From: Micromonospora arida
Lineage (GTDB): Bacteria > Actinomycetota > Actinomycetes > Mycobacteriales > Micromonosporaceae
DNA: 64,000 nucleotides
Reading direction: 5' to 3'
NCBI RefSeq assembly: GCF_003857035.1
Contig: NZ_QGSY01000330.1
Span: 1 to 64,000, forward strand
Shown here: positions 16,780 through 27,057 of the stretch, one piece after another
Position numbering within the stretch: position 1 is the first letter of the stretch
How the letters are laid out: each line of letters starts with the position of its first letter
Made by a program: the position numbers and the translations under genes
Notes under the pieces: model-generated
The model's input: the letters and a program-made list of their open reading frames with translations, nothing else
Told to the model about the DNA's origin: nothing
The model's database searches: none

Positions 16780-17946
16780 ATGGGCGGTCTGTTCAGCCTG
16801 TGGCGGCAGCGAGTGGCCGACAACGCGCGCCGGGCGGTGGACGCCTACCAGGAGGAGCTGCTGGAATACCGCAACCTCGCGGCCATGCCGCAGGTGCGGT
16901 CGGAGATGCTCGATTTCGCGGTCTTCCTCCGTCAGCGCACGGTCGACCTCGCGGCGGACAGCGCGCCGTTCCACGTGCAGGATCTGGACCTGATGGCCGC
17001 GATGGGCCGCCAGCGCGGCGAGAAGGGACTCACCCTGACCGCGCAGCGGCAGGTGCTGCTCGTGCACACCCGGCTGACGCTGCGCGAGGTGTACGAGGCG
17101 GCCGGCCCGAACGACATCGCTGCGACGATGCACACGCTCGCCTGGCTGGCTCCCGCGGGACTGGCCGCCCAGGGCGCGTACACCCGGGGCTGGATCGAGG
17201 GGCAGCGGCGCGCGCTGGCGACCGTCGCCCAGGTGCGGCTGCTGACGGTGATGCTGCTGGCCGGCGACGACAGCGCGACCGACCTGGCGCGCGGCCTGCA
17301 CATGCCGGTCCCCGATCACGTCGTCGCGACGGTGGTCCGGGTGGCTGGCGGGTCGCCCGGGCCGGACCAGGCGGCGCGGGACGAGTTCGCCGGCGCGCTG
17401 TTGAAGATGCACTGGATGCCGCTGAGCTGGCCGGAGCCGCACGAGGTGGTCGCGCTGATCCCCAGCTCGCCGGGCGGCCGGCAGCCGGCGGTCGAGCGCG
17501 GGCTCGCGCTGGCCCGCGATGTGGCCTCGATGACCGGCCGGCCGTGCGCGGCCGGCACCGCGCCTGGGCGGGTGCGCGCGTTCGGCGACGCCGTGGCGCT
17601 GGCCCGGCAGGTCAGCGAGGTCGCACCGGTGCGGGCCGTGCCGCGCCACGCGTACACGGTCACCGACGTCTTCGCCGAGCTGGGCGCCGCCCGGCTGGCG
17701 GAGGTCGGGCAGTGGCTCCAGGTGGTGGCGGCGCAACTTGACGCCGGCCCCGACCTGGTCGCCACGCTGGACGCCTACTACCAACACGACATGAACCGGC
17801 TCGACACCGCGGCCGCGCTGTGCATCCACCCGCGCACGCTCGACTACCGGCTGACCCGGGTGCGCGACCTGACCGGGCTGGAGGCGGGCTCGACCCGCGG
17901 CGTACGCGTGCTGAGCACCGCCGTCGCCCGGATCCTCGCCGGCTAG
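16780..17946 (+). CDS. PucR/CdaR-type transcriptional regulator
   Basis: 388 aa. The C-terminus DTAAALCIHPRTLDYRLTRV with the following RDLTGLE is the helix-turn-helix typical of PucR/CdaR regulators (HTH_30). The middle region is a degenerate GGDEF-like ligand domain as in that family, and the N-terminus resembles the RsbRD-type input domain. No ribosome-binding site precedes the chosen ATG, so the transcript may be leaderless. The target is unknown; no catabolic gene is adjacent. Confidence 0.75.
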   Translation: MGGLFSLWRQRVADNARRAVDAYQEELLEYRNLAAMPQVRSEMLDFAVFLRQRTVDLAADSAPFHVQDLDLMAAMGRQRGEKGLTLTAQRQVLLVHTRLTLREVYEAAGPNDIAATMHTLAWLAPAGLAAQGAYTRGWIEGQRRALATVAQVRLLTVMLLAGDDSATDLARGLHMPVPDHVVATVVRVAGGSPGPDQAARDEFAGALLKMHWMPLSWPEPHEVVALIPSSPGGRQPAVERGLALARDVASMTGRPCAAGTAPGRVRAFGDAVALARQVSEVAPVRAVPRHAYTVTDVFAELGAARLAEVGQWLQVVAAQLDAGPDLVATLDAYYQHDMNRLDTAAALCIHPRTLDYRLTRVRDLTGLEAGSTRGVRVLSTAVARILAG

Positions 17947-18123
17947 ATCAGCAGCCGGGTGAGCTCCATGTTCTTCATACTGATGTAGCTCAGCTTGTTA
18001 CCGAACGCATCGAAACCTGTAGCGAGCTGATCATGCCGGACGGGCATGTGGGGCTCGAGAATTGGGTTACGTCGGCTGAGCTGCAGTTCGCTCGACATCG
18101 ACCTGGCCGACACGATGAAGGCC

Positions 18124-19158
18124 ATGAGCACATCGCTGATGTACCTGCTGCTTCGCCAGGTTCTGCAGATGTTGTCCCAGCTCGCCGTCGGCGTTCTTCG
18201 TCACCCCAGCGACACTGCTTCGGTGGCATCGGGAGCTGGTCGCGCGACGATGGACCAACCCGCATGCCCGGCCGGGCCGGCCGCCGGTCGACAACCGGGT
18301 CCGTGGGCTGGTGCTGCGCCTGGCGGCGGAGAACCCGACCTGGGGCACCAGCGCATCCAAGGTGAGCTGGCCGGCCTGGGCTACCAGGTGGCGGCCAGCA
18401 CCGTGTGGAAGTTCCTCCACCAGGCCGGCATCGACCCCGCGCCGCGGCGGTCCGGGCCCACCTGGCGACAGTTCCTGACCGCCCAGGCCCACACGATGCT
18501 GGCATGTAACTTCTTCACGGTCGACACCGTGCTGTTCAAGCGGGTCTACGTGCTGTTCTTCGTCGAGATCGCCACCCGCCAGGTCCACGTCGTCGGGGTG
18601 ACCGCCCATCCGAACGGCGCCTGGGTAGCGCAGCAGGCGCGCAACCTGCTGTCGGACCTCGACCAGCGGGTGGCCGAACTGCGGTTCCTGCTCCGCGACC
18701 GGGACACGAAATTTACGGCGGCCTTCGACGCGGTGTTCACCGCCGCGGGCATCGACGTGATCATGACTTCGCCGCAGGCACCGCGGGCGAACGCGTTCGC
18801 CGAGCGCTGGGTGGGCACCGTACGCCGGGAGTGCACCGACCGGATGTTCATCGTCGGCGAGCGTCATCTGGCGGCGGTCCTCAGCGAATACGTGGCCCAC
18901 TACAACGGCCACCGCCCGCATCGTTCATTGGACCAGCAGCCACCGAGTCGGCCGCCGGAGGTCGTAGACCTGACCACCGCCCGGGTCCAGCGACGCCCAA
19001 TCAGTCTCGGGACGTGGGTGACACGTCCGGCTAGTGATGGACACAAGTGCTGTGTCAATGGCTGGTCCGCAACATCTCTACACTGCCCGCGTGACACTGC
19101 AGCCGTACGACCGTGGAGTGCTCGCTGTGCAGCGCGGGGCCTTCGGGGAGGCGCGTGA
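18124..19158 (+). pseudogene. Degenerate IS481-like (integrase-core) transposase
   Basis: It begins [20 protein letters not shown], a characteristic start of this actinomycete transposase group. A deletion then joins QLA to sequence that reads [21 protein letters not shown] only in another frame. A second 1-nt loss near 18345 (in [12 protein letters not shown]) restores the original frame. The DDE core follows: FFTVDTVLFKRVYVLFFVE, LLRDRDTKFTAAFD, PRANAFAERWVGTVRRE. The C-terminus after RVQRRPI is replaced by unrelated sequence. About 50 residues of the helix-turn-helix region are scrambled and the 3' end is lost, so activity is unlikely. Confidence 0.8.
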
Positions 19159-20311
19159 GCAGTTGGAGCTGGCCGGGCCCGATGACCGGGCGCTGCTGCT
19201 GCTGGGCCAGCTGGCCAGCAGCGGTCAGGGCGAGCCGACAGATCCGGTGAGGGCCCGCGGGTTGTACGAGCGCGCGGCCGAGTTGGGAAACGCCGAGGCG
19301 GCGCACAACCTCGGGGTGCTTCACGCCATCGGCCGGGGGGTCGCACAGGATCAGCCGGCGGCGCTGCGGTGGTATCAGCGCTCGGTCGAACTGGGCGGTG
19401 TGCCTGCGCTTCGGATGGTCGGGCTGATGTACGGCACCGGTCAGGGCGTGCCCATGGACCAGGACAAGGCGGAGCGACACTGGCGAATGGCTGCCGCCGC
19501 CGGGGAGACGCAGGCGCTGCACGACCTGGGCGCCCTCTTCGCATACCACAAGGTGGACCTGCCGGAGGCTGCGTTCTGGTACCTGGAGGCCGCCAAGGCG
19601 GGCATCGAGATGACCGAGCGGGAACTGACTCTGCTCGCGCCGAAGCTGCGCATACCGGCTTCGGTGGACCGCCGGGCGCGCACGATGCTCGGCGTGATCC
19701 GCGCCTTCCATCTCGGAGATCCGGCCGGAGGGGTGAAGCTGCTGACCGCATCGGCGGATGACGGGGACCCGGTCGCCCAGCGCACGCTCGCGTACCTGGT
19801 CCAGCACGGCATTGGTACGACACAGGACGACGCTCGGGCGGCCTCCCTCTATCAATCCGCAGCGGAGGCAGGGGACGCATGTGCTGCGTTCAACCTGGGT
19901 GTGCTGTCCGGTGGGTCCGACGAGGCGGTGCGCTGGCTACGCCAAGCGGCTGAGGCCGGGATCATCGAGGCATATCCGCGGCTGGGTGACCGACTCAGTG
20001 AGCGTGACCTCGACGAGGAGGCGCTGCAGTGGTACCAGCGCGGCGCTGAGGCCGGCGACAAGGGCAGCATGTTCGCGGCGGCTTGCTGGTACCGAGACGG
20101 ATTCGGCGGACCGGTCGACCTTGTGCAAGCACTTCGGTGGTACCTAGCCATGTTGAACGTCGGCAGCGGCGATGGCATCCACGAAGCACACGCGATCGTG
20201 CCACGAATGACCGCCGATGACATTCACGAGGCGGGCCGGCTTTCGGGCCGGTTGCTGGAGGCAGACCTTTTCGTACAGCGGCAGACTTCCGCGAGCGCTG
20301 CCTCCGATTGA
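19091..20311 (+). CDS. Sel1-repeat (TPR-like) protein
   Basis: 406 aa built of Sel1-like repeats of ~36 residues: ARGLYERAAELGNAEAAHNL, ALRWYQRSVELGGVPALRMV, AERHWRMAAAAGETQALHDL, ASLYQSAAEAGDACAAFNL, EALQWYQRGAEAGDKGSM and others. These alpha-solenoids mediate protein-protein contacts. No signal peptide. The GTG at 19091 is chosen because the upstream part overlaps the broken transposase; ATGs at 19034 and 19058 are possible. Partner unknown. Confidence 0.75.
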   Translation: MTLQPYDRGVLAVQRGAFGEAREQLELAGPDDRALLLLGQLASSGQGEPTDPVRARGLYERAAELGNAEAAHNLGVLHAIGRGVAQDQPAALRWYQRSVELGGVPALRMVGLMYGTGQGVPMDQDKAERHWRMAAAAGETQALHDLGALFAYHKVDLPEAAFWYLEAAKAGIEMTERELTLLAPKLRIPASVDRRARTMLGVIRAFHLGDPAGGVKLLTASADDGDPVAQRTLAYLVQHGIGTTQDDARAASLYQSAAEAGDACAAFNLGVLSGGSDEAVRWLRQAAEAGIIEAYPRLGDRLSERDLDEEALQWYQRGAEAGDKGSMFAAACWYRDGFGGPVDLVQALRWYLAMLNVGSGDGIHEAHAIVPRMTADDIHEAGRLSGRLLEADLFVQRQTSASAASD

Positions 20312-21299
20312 CCTGATGCTGGTGCCGGTCAGTACCCCGTGCATCCGGGAGTTCATGTCTGCGCTCAAGACCCGATGCAGTGTCACGCAGGTCTTGATAC
20401 CGATGTGTCACGCAGGTTCAGAGACCGGACACCGGCTTCGAACAGAGTTTGTGAGAACTGTCTGTACGGGATCAAGGCGGCCCGCTTCGCAGGCCGCTCG
20501 CGCCGCCGACCAGGGGCTGACCCAAGCAGGTCGCCGCTCGGGACCCCGCGCCTTAGCGCAAGCGCACGGGCGCACCCCGAACGGTTGCAGCCCCGCCGAC
20601 GACGCGACGCACGAAGAAGCCCCGGGCCGCCATGATGAGTGGCAGATCCAGGGCTTCGATGTTGAAGGCGACGACCAGGGCGTGCCTCCCGGCGGGGCGC
20701 TCGGGCGCTCTGGGATGGTTGGCGCCATCCAGACAACCTTCGTCCGGGCAGAGCCGAGCAGCTGGGGCATGCCCGGTCAAGGTCGTTCAGACGGTGGGGT
20801 GCTCCACCTTGACCGGGCCGCGCTGATTGAGGCGGATCGCCTACCGGAATTGCTGGAGATGGTCGGGCGGTCGGCGATGTGCGGGAACGATGGGGGTAAT
20901 GTTCACCAGCTTGGCCGAATGCTCGAACGTCACGCATATAGGAAATTGCGGAGGTTTTGCGGAGGCGCGGCCTCACAGCTGAAGGTACTCCAGCGGCGCC
21001 CTTACCCTTCCCGCAGCGCCTTATGGATCCCCCGGCGGGGTCGCCGCCCAGCTGCGTCGTCCTGAGTGGCCAAGGCGGTGTATCCGCCCGACTTCCCCGT
21101 ACGGCAGCGGAAGGGCTGACCAGCGCCGCCCGGGGGTGACCACGCTGTGCCCGCGGCTGGCAGTGTGGGGCACACAGGGGCCACAAGACACTGTCAAACG
21201 TCGTTAATCAGCCACCAACGATGGCAGCCCGAGACGCCCTGCGAGCAGGTGTCGCGGGCCATTCATGCTGGTGGCCGGACGGCGGCTCCATGTTCCGCT
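20312..21299. other. Intergenic stretch, no supported gene
   Basis: About 1 kb of GC-rich sequence with only overlapping short frames on both strands. It holds copy B of the dispersed ~57-nt element (20574-20632). Nothing else recognised. Confidence 0.5.
20574..20632. repeat. Dispersed ~57-nt element, copy B
   Basis: Second copy of the element at 14081-14137. Same outer blocks and same orientation, with several substitutions and a small length difference inside. The outer flanks differ, so the similarity is confined to this element. Confidence 0.6.
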
Positions 21300-21746
21300 T
21301 CAACGTCTGACTACCGAATGGTCTGAGGGATCGGTGGGATCGACTTCCCGAGCCAGGAGCGCGAAGCGGCGAGAGCACTCGATGCTCTGGTCCAGATGCA
21401 GGCTGGTGACCGGCGAGTCGCCTAACGGCGGTGTGTCGATGCGGACAGCGTAGCGTGTGCGGACCAGCGTATGGTCCGGGCCCTCCTCATCGATCTCGTC
21501 GAGGACGGGCAGCTTACCAGGGGAGCCACTGCCCGACGCCGTCCATCTGTATCGCAGCTCAACCGCGCCCTGGTGAGGGCAACTCCAGGTGAGGTGACTT
21601 ACCGAGGCACCGCCGGCGGCGTTGGCCCAAGCGGTCCAGCCGGTGCCGTCACCCCGAAGGCAAAGCCAACTCGACTCCATCGACCCGTAGTCATACGGGC
21701 CGCTGTCCCACAGTCCCACGAGGTTCTCGTCCCGCATGCGTAGCAT
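21300..21746 (-). CDS. Hypothetical protein
   Basis: About 148 aa starting MLRMRDENLVGLWDSGPYDY, with tryptophan-rich segments (SSWLCLRGDGTGW, HLTWSCPHQGAVELRYRW) and no signal peptide. The frame is open upstream into the neighbouring broken transposase, so the start is uncertain (21746 or 21737). No family recognised. Confidence 0.5.
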   Translation of the reverse strand: MLRMRDENLVGLWDSGPYDYGSMESSWLCLRGDGTGWTAWANAAGGASVSHLTWSCPHQGAVELRYRWTASGSGSPGKLPVLDEIDEEGPDHTLVRTRYAVRIDTPPLGDSPVTSLHLDQSIECSRRFALLAREVDPTDPSDHSVVRR

Positions 21747-21789
21747 GATCTCAGCAATCCACGCGCCTGATTCCTCCTCCTCCTTGGGA

Positions 21790-22279
21790 TTGACCGACCG
21801 TCCGTCCAGGGGAGATGGGTGACTAACTGGGTGACGTTGGCGGTACCAGCGTCGTATCGACGCACCTGGTAGTGGTCCAGGCCGACCTCGGTCTTGGCGG
21901 TCTGGAAGCACTCCTCGATCGCCCACCGGGTCCCGGTGATACGGATCAGGTCTTCGTCCTGGAGGGGTCACGCTGCGCGGCACCGACCTGGGCGCCCTGG
22001 TGCCGGCCAGGCCGAAGCACCAAGGCGGGGACCCGCTGGCTGCGGGGGAACGGCGAGGACGTAGCCGATGGGCTGCTGCTGCAACCACGTCCGGAACTTG
22101 GAGTCCTGTCCGTAGGCCTCGTCCGCGGTGACCCACCGCGCTGGCAGGCCGGCGGTAATGGCACATTCGACCATCCGCAGACCCAACGCGGGCTTCGTGG
22201 CGAACCCGACGTTCACTGAGCCGTTTTCATCCTGATCTTGCAGGTGGGCGGAGGTAGACAAGGTTCGCGGATCGATCAA
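21790..22279 (-). pseudogene. IS701-like transposase remnant
   Basis: C-terminal DDE-transposase pieces in two frames: GFATKPALGLRMVECAITA, VTADEAYGQDSKFRTWL and GYVLAVP in one; ITGTRWAIEECFQTAKTEV and LDHYQVRRYD after a shift. The N-terminal half is absent: the sequence stops just before the phosphotransferase gene. A frameshift near 22050 and the truncation make it non-functional. Confidence 0.75.
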
Positions 22280-22304
22280 CGTTAGGCCTTCAGGAAGACC
22301 AGAG

Positions 22305-23243
22305 TTAGTGGCCGGGCGTCGAGGCCCGCAGGCTGTCGGTGGCGTTGGCGGCCTGCTCGACCAGCTCGTCGATCCACGTGCTTGCGTCCGGCACTACGTG
22401 GATGCCCTCCTCGAGCACCCAGCGCAGCGCGCGCAGAGTCCACACCATCCCGCCGAGGGCGAGCTGCCACTGCAGGTCTACCGCAGGTGCACCAAGTAGT
22501 GCGCATTCGTCCGCGTATGCGGCGATGATCGCGTCTGTCGGTCCATTGGTCAGACCAGCGTCGCGCACCAGGCTGTAAAGGTCACCGAGGTGCGCTCCGA
22601 TCTGTGCGGTCGACCAGTCGACCGCGTATGGCCCGGCGTCGGTCAACACGATGTTCTTCGACTCGAAGTCGCCATGGATGATCGTGTTTCGGATCATCCC
22701 GGCGAGCCGGTGCAGATTCGGTGCGAGTACCGGCTCGCATGCGTCCAGGGCGCCGGCGAGGTCCGGCCGTACGCGGGTGAGCGCGACAGCCGCCCGCGCC
22801 CGCGTATCGGCGATCTCGGCCGTCGAGAACCGGAACCGGTTGGAGGCCTGCACCCGCTCCTGTGCCGCGTGCCGGAGCTGTGCGAGTAGCCGCGCCGTCG
22901 CGAGCCAGCCACCCACGGTCGGGTGTTCCGCCAGCGACCGCCTGCCGAGGTCTTCGAACATGAGGACGACGAAGCCGTTACCCCGATGCGCCGCGATTAG
23001 CTTTGGCGCCGCGATTCGGTAGGGCATGAGCAGTTGTTCGTACACCTCAAGCGCAAGAGCCTCCTCGCCGGCACCGCGTTTGACGATTGTCGTCGAGCCG
23101 TCGGTCCAGCAAATGCGCCATGTTTCGCTGATACCCCAGTGCCGTAGCCGGTCGCCGCCGACCGCGGCCTGGCCATCGGACACCAACGAAAGCCACGGGG
23201 GCAACTTGGCCTGCATGCGCTGGGATTCCGTCGGCGGATGCAT
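22305..23243 (-). CDS. Aminoglycoside-phosphotransferase-fold (APH) family protein
   Basis: 312 aa. The catalytic loop IIHGDFESKNIVL near residue 190 (HGDxxxxN) and AVDWS about 15 residues later are the APH/choline-kinase signature; VLMFEDLG marks the nucleotide-binding lobe. The ATG has GGAGGG 3 nt upstream. The family phosphorylates antibiotics, sugars, amino acids or alcohols; the substrate here is unknown. It is flanked by broken transposases on both sides, consistent with acquired DNA. Confidence 0.8.
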   Translation of the reverse strand: MHPPTESQRMQAKLPPWLSLVSDGQAAVGGDRLRHWGISETWRICWTDGSTTIVKRGAGEEALALEVYEQLLMPYRIAAPKLIAAHRGNGFVVLMFEDLGRRSLAEHPTVGGWLATARLLAQLRHAAQERVQASNRFRFSTAEIADTRARAAVALTRVRPDLAGALDACEPVLAPNLHRLAGMIRNTIIHGDFESKNIVLTDAGPYAVDWSTAQIGAHLGDLYSLVRDAGLTNGPTDAIIAAYADECALLGAPAVDLQWQLALGGMVWTLRALRWVLEEGIHVVPDASTWIDELVEQAANATDSLRASTPGH

Positions 23244-23396
23244 GGACCCTCCTGAGGTCGGCGACGACCCGCCAATGAGCCTGTCCAACTGATCTTGTGT
23301 GCCAGCTGGGTCGGATGGGGGTGCTGATCGATGGGGGCGAGGCTCCAGTTAGGACAGCAAGTCGATTGAGATCCGATGCCGACCGGGAGCCTCGCC

Positions 23397-24179
23397 ATGC
23401 TGTCCTACCCTGCCACGATCCCGTTGTCCAGCCGGACCCTGAACCACCTCGCCGACCGCATCCGCAGCCACCGTCAGCAGCGTAAATCCCGATGGAGGAG
23501 GCTGAACCCGGGCCGCCAGGCCCTGCTCGCCCTGGCCCACCTGCGCAACGGCGACACCTACACCCGGCTCGCCGCCGGCTTCCAGGTTGGCGTCGCCACC
23601 GCCTGGCGCCATGTCCAGGAAGCGATCGCCCTGCTCAGCGCAGCCGCCGAGGATTTCAACACCGCGATGCGGCGCATCCGGCGGCTGGCGTACGCGATCC
23701 TAGACGGCACGCTGATTCCGATCGACCGGGTCGCCGACCAGAGGCCGTACTACTCGGGTAAGCACAAACGCTACGGCGTGAACGTCCAGGTCATCGCGGA
23801 TGCGGCCGGGCGTCTCGTCTGGGCTTCGGCAGCGCTGCCCGGTGCGACGCATGACCTGACCGCCGCCCGCACCCAGGGCATCATCGACGCCTTGACCAGC
23901 GCAGACGTGATGACCTTCGCGGATAAGGGCTAGCAGGGCGCCGGTGGCAGCGTGCGTACCCCGTTCAAGCGGCGCCGCTTCCGGCCGAAGCTGTCACGCC
24001 GGCAGAAGGCGGTCAACCGGGTGCACGCGAAGATCCGCGCCCGCGGCGAGCGGGCGATCGCCACGCTCAAGACCTGGAAGATCCTGGCCAAGCTGCGCTG
24101 CTGCCCACGCCGTGCAACCGCGATCGTGCAGGCCATCCTCGTCCTGCACCAGGTCGAAGCCAACCGCTACGCAGGATGA
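23397..24179 (+). pseudogene. IS5-like (DDE_Tnp_4) transposase with in-frame amber stop
   Basis: The frame from MLSYPATIPLSSRTL runs through a helix-turn-helix part (NGDTYTRLAAGFQVGVATAW) and DDE motifs (AYAILDGTLIPIDRV, YGVNVQVIADAAGRLVWAS, GATHDLTAARTQGI) to DKG-TAG at 23931. It continues in the same frame as QGAGGSVRTPFKRRRF up to ERAIATLKTWKILAKLR and the stop at 24177. The stop replaces the tyrosine expected after ADKG (TAC/TAT to TAG), a single substitution. Otherwise intact over about 260 codons, so the inactivation looks recent. Confidence 0.85.
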
Positions 24180-24189
24180 AAAGGCTCAC

Positions 24190-25050
24190 TGCGATGCCCG
24201 CTTCCTCGCGGCGGGCGGGGTCGTCGCACCAGCCGCAGGGCAGATGGCGCAGGCGAGGGTGAGGAATGCTTCGTGGATGTCGTCGCGGATCTCCCAGCGG
24301 ATCCGGAGGCGGCGGAACCCGTGCAGCAGGGCGGTGGTTTGCTCGACGACCCAGCGTCGGGTGCCGAGTCCGGACCCGTGGTCGGTGCCGCGTCAGGCGA
24401 TGACCGGGGTGATGCCCTTGGCGCGTAGCTGGCGTCGGTAGCAGTCGTAGTCGTGGCCCCGGTCGGCGTAGATCCGGTCGGGTCGTTGCCGGGGTCGGCC
24501 GCGGACGCCTTTGATCGGTGAGATCTTGTCGACCAGGGTAGGAGTTGGGTGACGTCGTGGCGGTTGCCGCCGGTCAGTGTGACGGCGAGGGGGATGCCGC
24601 CCGCATCGGTGATGAAGTGGTGTTTCGAGTCTGGCTTGCGGCGGTCGACCGGGCTCGGACTGGTTTTGGGCCGCCCTTGAGCGCCCGGATGTGGGAGCCG
24701 TTGATCACCGCCCTTGACATATCCAGCTGATCGGTGGCCGGCAGCTTAGCGAGCAGGATCTCGTGCAGTCGTTGCCACACGCCGGCGTCGTTCCAGTCCC
24801 GCAACCTGCGCCAGCAGGTCATTCCAGAGCCGAACCCCAATTCCTGGGGCAGGTACTCCCACGGAATCGCGGTGTGAAGCACGAACAGGATCCCGCACAA
24901 CACTCTGCGGTCGCCGATGGGGCTTGCGGCCGGGGAACCGGCCGGCGTGGTGGTCGGGATGGCAGCAGCGGTTTGACCTCGGCGCAGCGTTCGTCCGAGA
25001 CGATCCACGGCGGCTGCTCACCCTCCTCACGTTCAGACAGAACGATCCTC
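24190..25050 (-). pseudogene. Degenerate IS5-family transposase
   Basis: Minus-strand pieces typical of a second IS5 group: GILFVLHTAIPWEYLPQELG, FGSGMTCWRRLRDWNDAGVW, LLAKLPATDQLDMSRAVING in one frame, then after a shift SKHHFITDAGGIPLAVTLTG, and further on DRIYADRGYD-like and LHGFRRLRIRWEIRDDIHE. Several frameshifts separate them. Inserted directly beside the amber-containing transposase. Confidence 0.8.
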
Positions 25051-25073
25051 GTATCCCGAGGACACGCCCACCA

Positions 25074-26915
25074 TCACTTCGTGTTGGCGTCGATGGTGTA
25101 AACCACGTCTGACCCGACGTCGTGGCGGGTGATGCCGGGTACGTCGGGGATGTTAAGCAGTGGTTCGTATGGGGTGCCTTGGACCCGGTTGCGCAGCAGG
25201 ACGACGCTGCGGATGCCGAGCTGGTGCAACCGATCCAAGGCCGGCTCGCTGGGGAAGGTCGTCATAACGTCGCGGATCGCCTGACGGTTGGGTGTGGTGT
25301 AGCTGGCCGCACCGTTGACCACGGCGGGAAAACCGTCGGTCGACCAAAGTAGGACGTGGAGGTCGATGCTGTCGTCGGACGGCAATACCATGATCGGAGC
25401 GTGCGCGGATGCTAGCGCCATCGCGGCCGGTTTGGCCGGGGTTTGGGGGTGGTGCAGGTCAGGCAGGCCCTCCGCTAGCACGAGGACCAGCAACGGAACG
25501 GTCAGTAGCCGTGCCTCTCCCACCGACCATTTCGGCTTGGCGCCCCTGCGAGCCACCTCGGCTAATTGGGTAACCAGGCCGGCCGCGAGGATGGCCAGGC
25601 AGAGAGTGGGCCACAAGATCAACCGGCCTGGTGTACGGGATCCATCGAACCCGGGCACGTAAAGATAGAGCAGACGGTAGATCGGCCCGTTCGTGCCCAG
25701 CGCGAACGACACTCCGACGACCACCCCAAACAGCAGCAGAAGCCGCTGCGCCGGTGACCAGCGGGATAGGAACAGGCCGGCGAAGGCCAGTAGATACAGT
25801 GCATACCCGCATAGCAGCACCTTCTCAGTCGGTGCGCCACCAAGAGCGGTGCGGGCGTCGTTGTGTAGGGTGCCCCAGGGCAGCGAGGACTGCGGAGCCA
25901 CGAGAAGTCCGCGCAGCGTCGGGGAGAAGAACGCGACGTAGTCCCAGTCCCGGGTGACATGTGGGTTGAGTTCGCGCACGTGTTGGTACGCGTACGCGAA
26001 GTATCCGGTCACCGCGGTGAAGACCAACCCGCCGATCAGATCACCGACGATCAGCCGGATGCTAAGGCGTGGGCGGTGGATCAGCCAGGCGATCAGTGTG
26101 ATCAGGCAGAGGGCGGCGAGGACGTATACGAATCCCAGCCCCACGCCGAAGCCAAGGCTGACCTGCCAGGCCGCGACCAGCCAGCCAGCGAACGCCCAGC
26201 CCGGCCGGACTCGTTCGGCAAGGTAGCCGCGGGTGAACGAGAGTCCGTGGCCGCGTGCCAGCATCGCCAGGGCCAGAGTGATACCACCGGTGGAGAGAAT
26301 ATTCAAATGGCCGTCGTGGCCGTAGCGCCAGGGCGCGTAGGCGAGGGCGGCCCCGGCTACCGCGGCGGCGACCTTGTTCGCGCCAAGCTGGCGCAGGAGC
26401 GCGTAGCCGCCGAGGAAAGCGAGCGCGAAAGCCAGCACGAACAGGATGTTGTAGCGCAGCACGGCGCCGACTACACCGCTGCCTATCAGCCCTGCCGGGG
26501 CATAGCCGAGCAGGCTGTCGTTCAGGGCCAGGCCGTATTTGTCGGGATAAAAGGCGTTGGTATCCCACAGGCCACGCAGACCGTGGGTGAGAGCGTGGCC
26601 GCCCCATCCCACCAGCCATGCTTGGGCCGTCGGGTCACCCACGTCACCGACGATGGTGTGGGCCGGGTCGGCGATCGGCACAGTCTTGGCGCCGGCAGTC
26701 ACCACGCGAACCGCGTACGGCGGGATCAGCCAGATCATCGCGACAGCGAGGAGCACCGAACCGAGGCCCGCGATGCTCAGTTCCCGCCCATGGGCCCCAC
26801 GTGTCAGCCAATCCCTCGCGCCTGAACTGGCACGCGCGAGTCGGCCATTTTGTCCAAGCTCGCTGAGAGTGACGGCTGATGTGGGGTCTCCTACTGGTGG
26901 CTCTACCTGCGTCAT
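25074..26915 (-). CDS. Large polytopic membrane protein, GT-C-like
   Basis: 613 aa with about 11-12 membrane segments and a soluble C-terminal domain of ~130 residues. After the first segment comes an extracytoplasmic loop with GDPTAQAWLVGWGGHALTH and LWDTNAFYPDKYGLAL, the arrangement (acidic residue, then a WxxxFYP loop) seen in GT-C glycosyltransferases and YfhO-like proteins that use lipid-linked sugars. The C-terminal part (PIMVLPSDDSIDLHVLLWST) resembles their extracytoplasmic domain. The ATG has GAGGG at 8 nt. Sugar donor and acceptor unknown. Stands alone among IS remnants. Confidence 0.65.
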   Translation of the reverse strand: MTQVEPPVGDPTSAVTLSELGQNGRLARASSGARDWLTRGAHGRELSIAGLGSVLLAVAMIWLIPPYAVRVVTAGAKTVPIADPAHTIVGDVGDPTAQAWLVGWGGHALTHGLRGLWDTNAFYPDKYGLALNDSLLGYAPAGLIGSGVVGAVLRYNILFVLAFALAFLGGYALLRQLGANKVAAAVAGAALAYAPWRYGHDGHLNILSTGGITLALAMLARGHGLSFTRGYLAERVRPGWAFAGWLVAAWQVSLGFGVGLGFVYVLAALCLITLIAWLIHRPRLSIRLIVGDLIGGLVFTAVTGYFAYAYQHVRELNPHVTRDWDYVAFFSPTLRGLLVAPQSSLPWGTLHNDARTALGGAPTEKVLLCGYALYLLAFAGLFLSRWSPAQRLLLLFGVVVGVSFALGTNGPIYRLLYLYVPGFDGSRTPGRLILWPTLCLAILAAGLVTQLAEVARRGAKPKWSVGEARLLTVPLLVLVLAEGLPDLHHPQTPAKPAAMALASAHAPIMVLPSDDSIDLHVLLWSTDGFPAVVNGAASYTTPNRQAIRDVMTTFPSEPALDRLHQLGIRSVVLLRNRVQGTPYEPLLNIPDVPGITRHDVGSDVVYTIDANTK

Positions 26916-27057
26916 CACATTGACCCTCACTGTTGAACCGCCGCAGTAAATCATGAGCAGGGCGGCGCATAGAGTCAAGACCTCGATCAATGCATTACAG
27001 GTAGCCGGTCTTTAGGCTGTCTATTAAGGGCGTCTTGTCACGCAGGAGTCGCGAGCG

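Noticed and set aside
17943-18131. Minus-strand fragment ending in NKLSYISMKNMELTRLLI
   Set aside because: Could be the tail of a gene cut by the IS481-like insertion, but too short and unrecognised to support.
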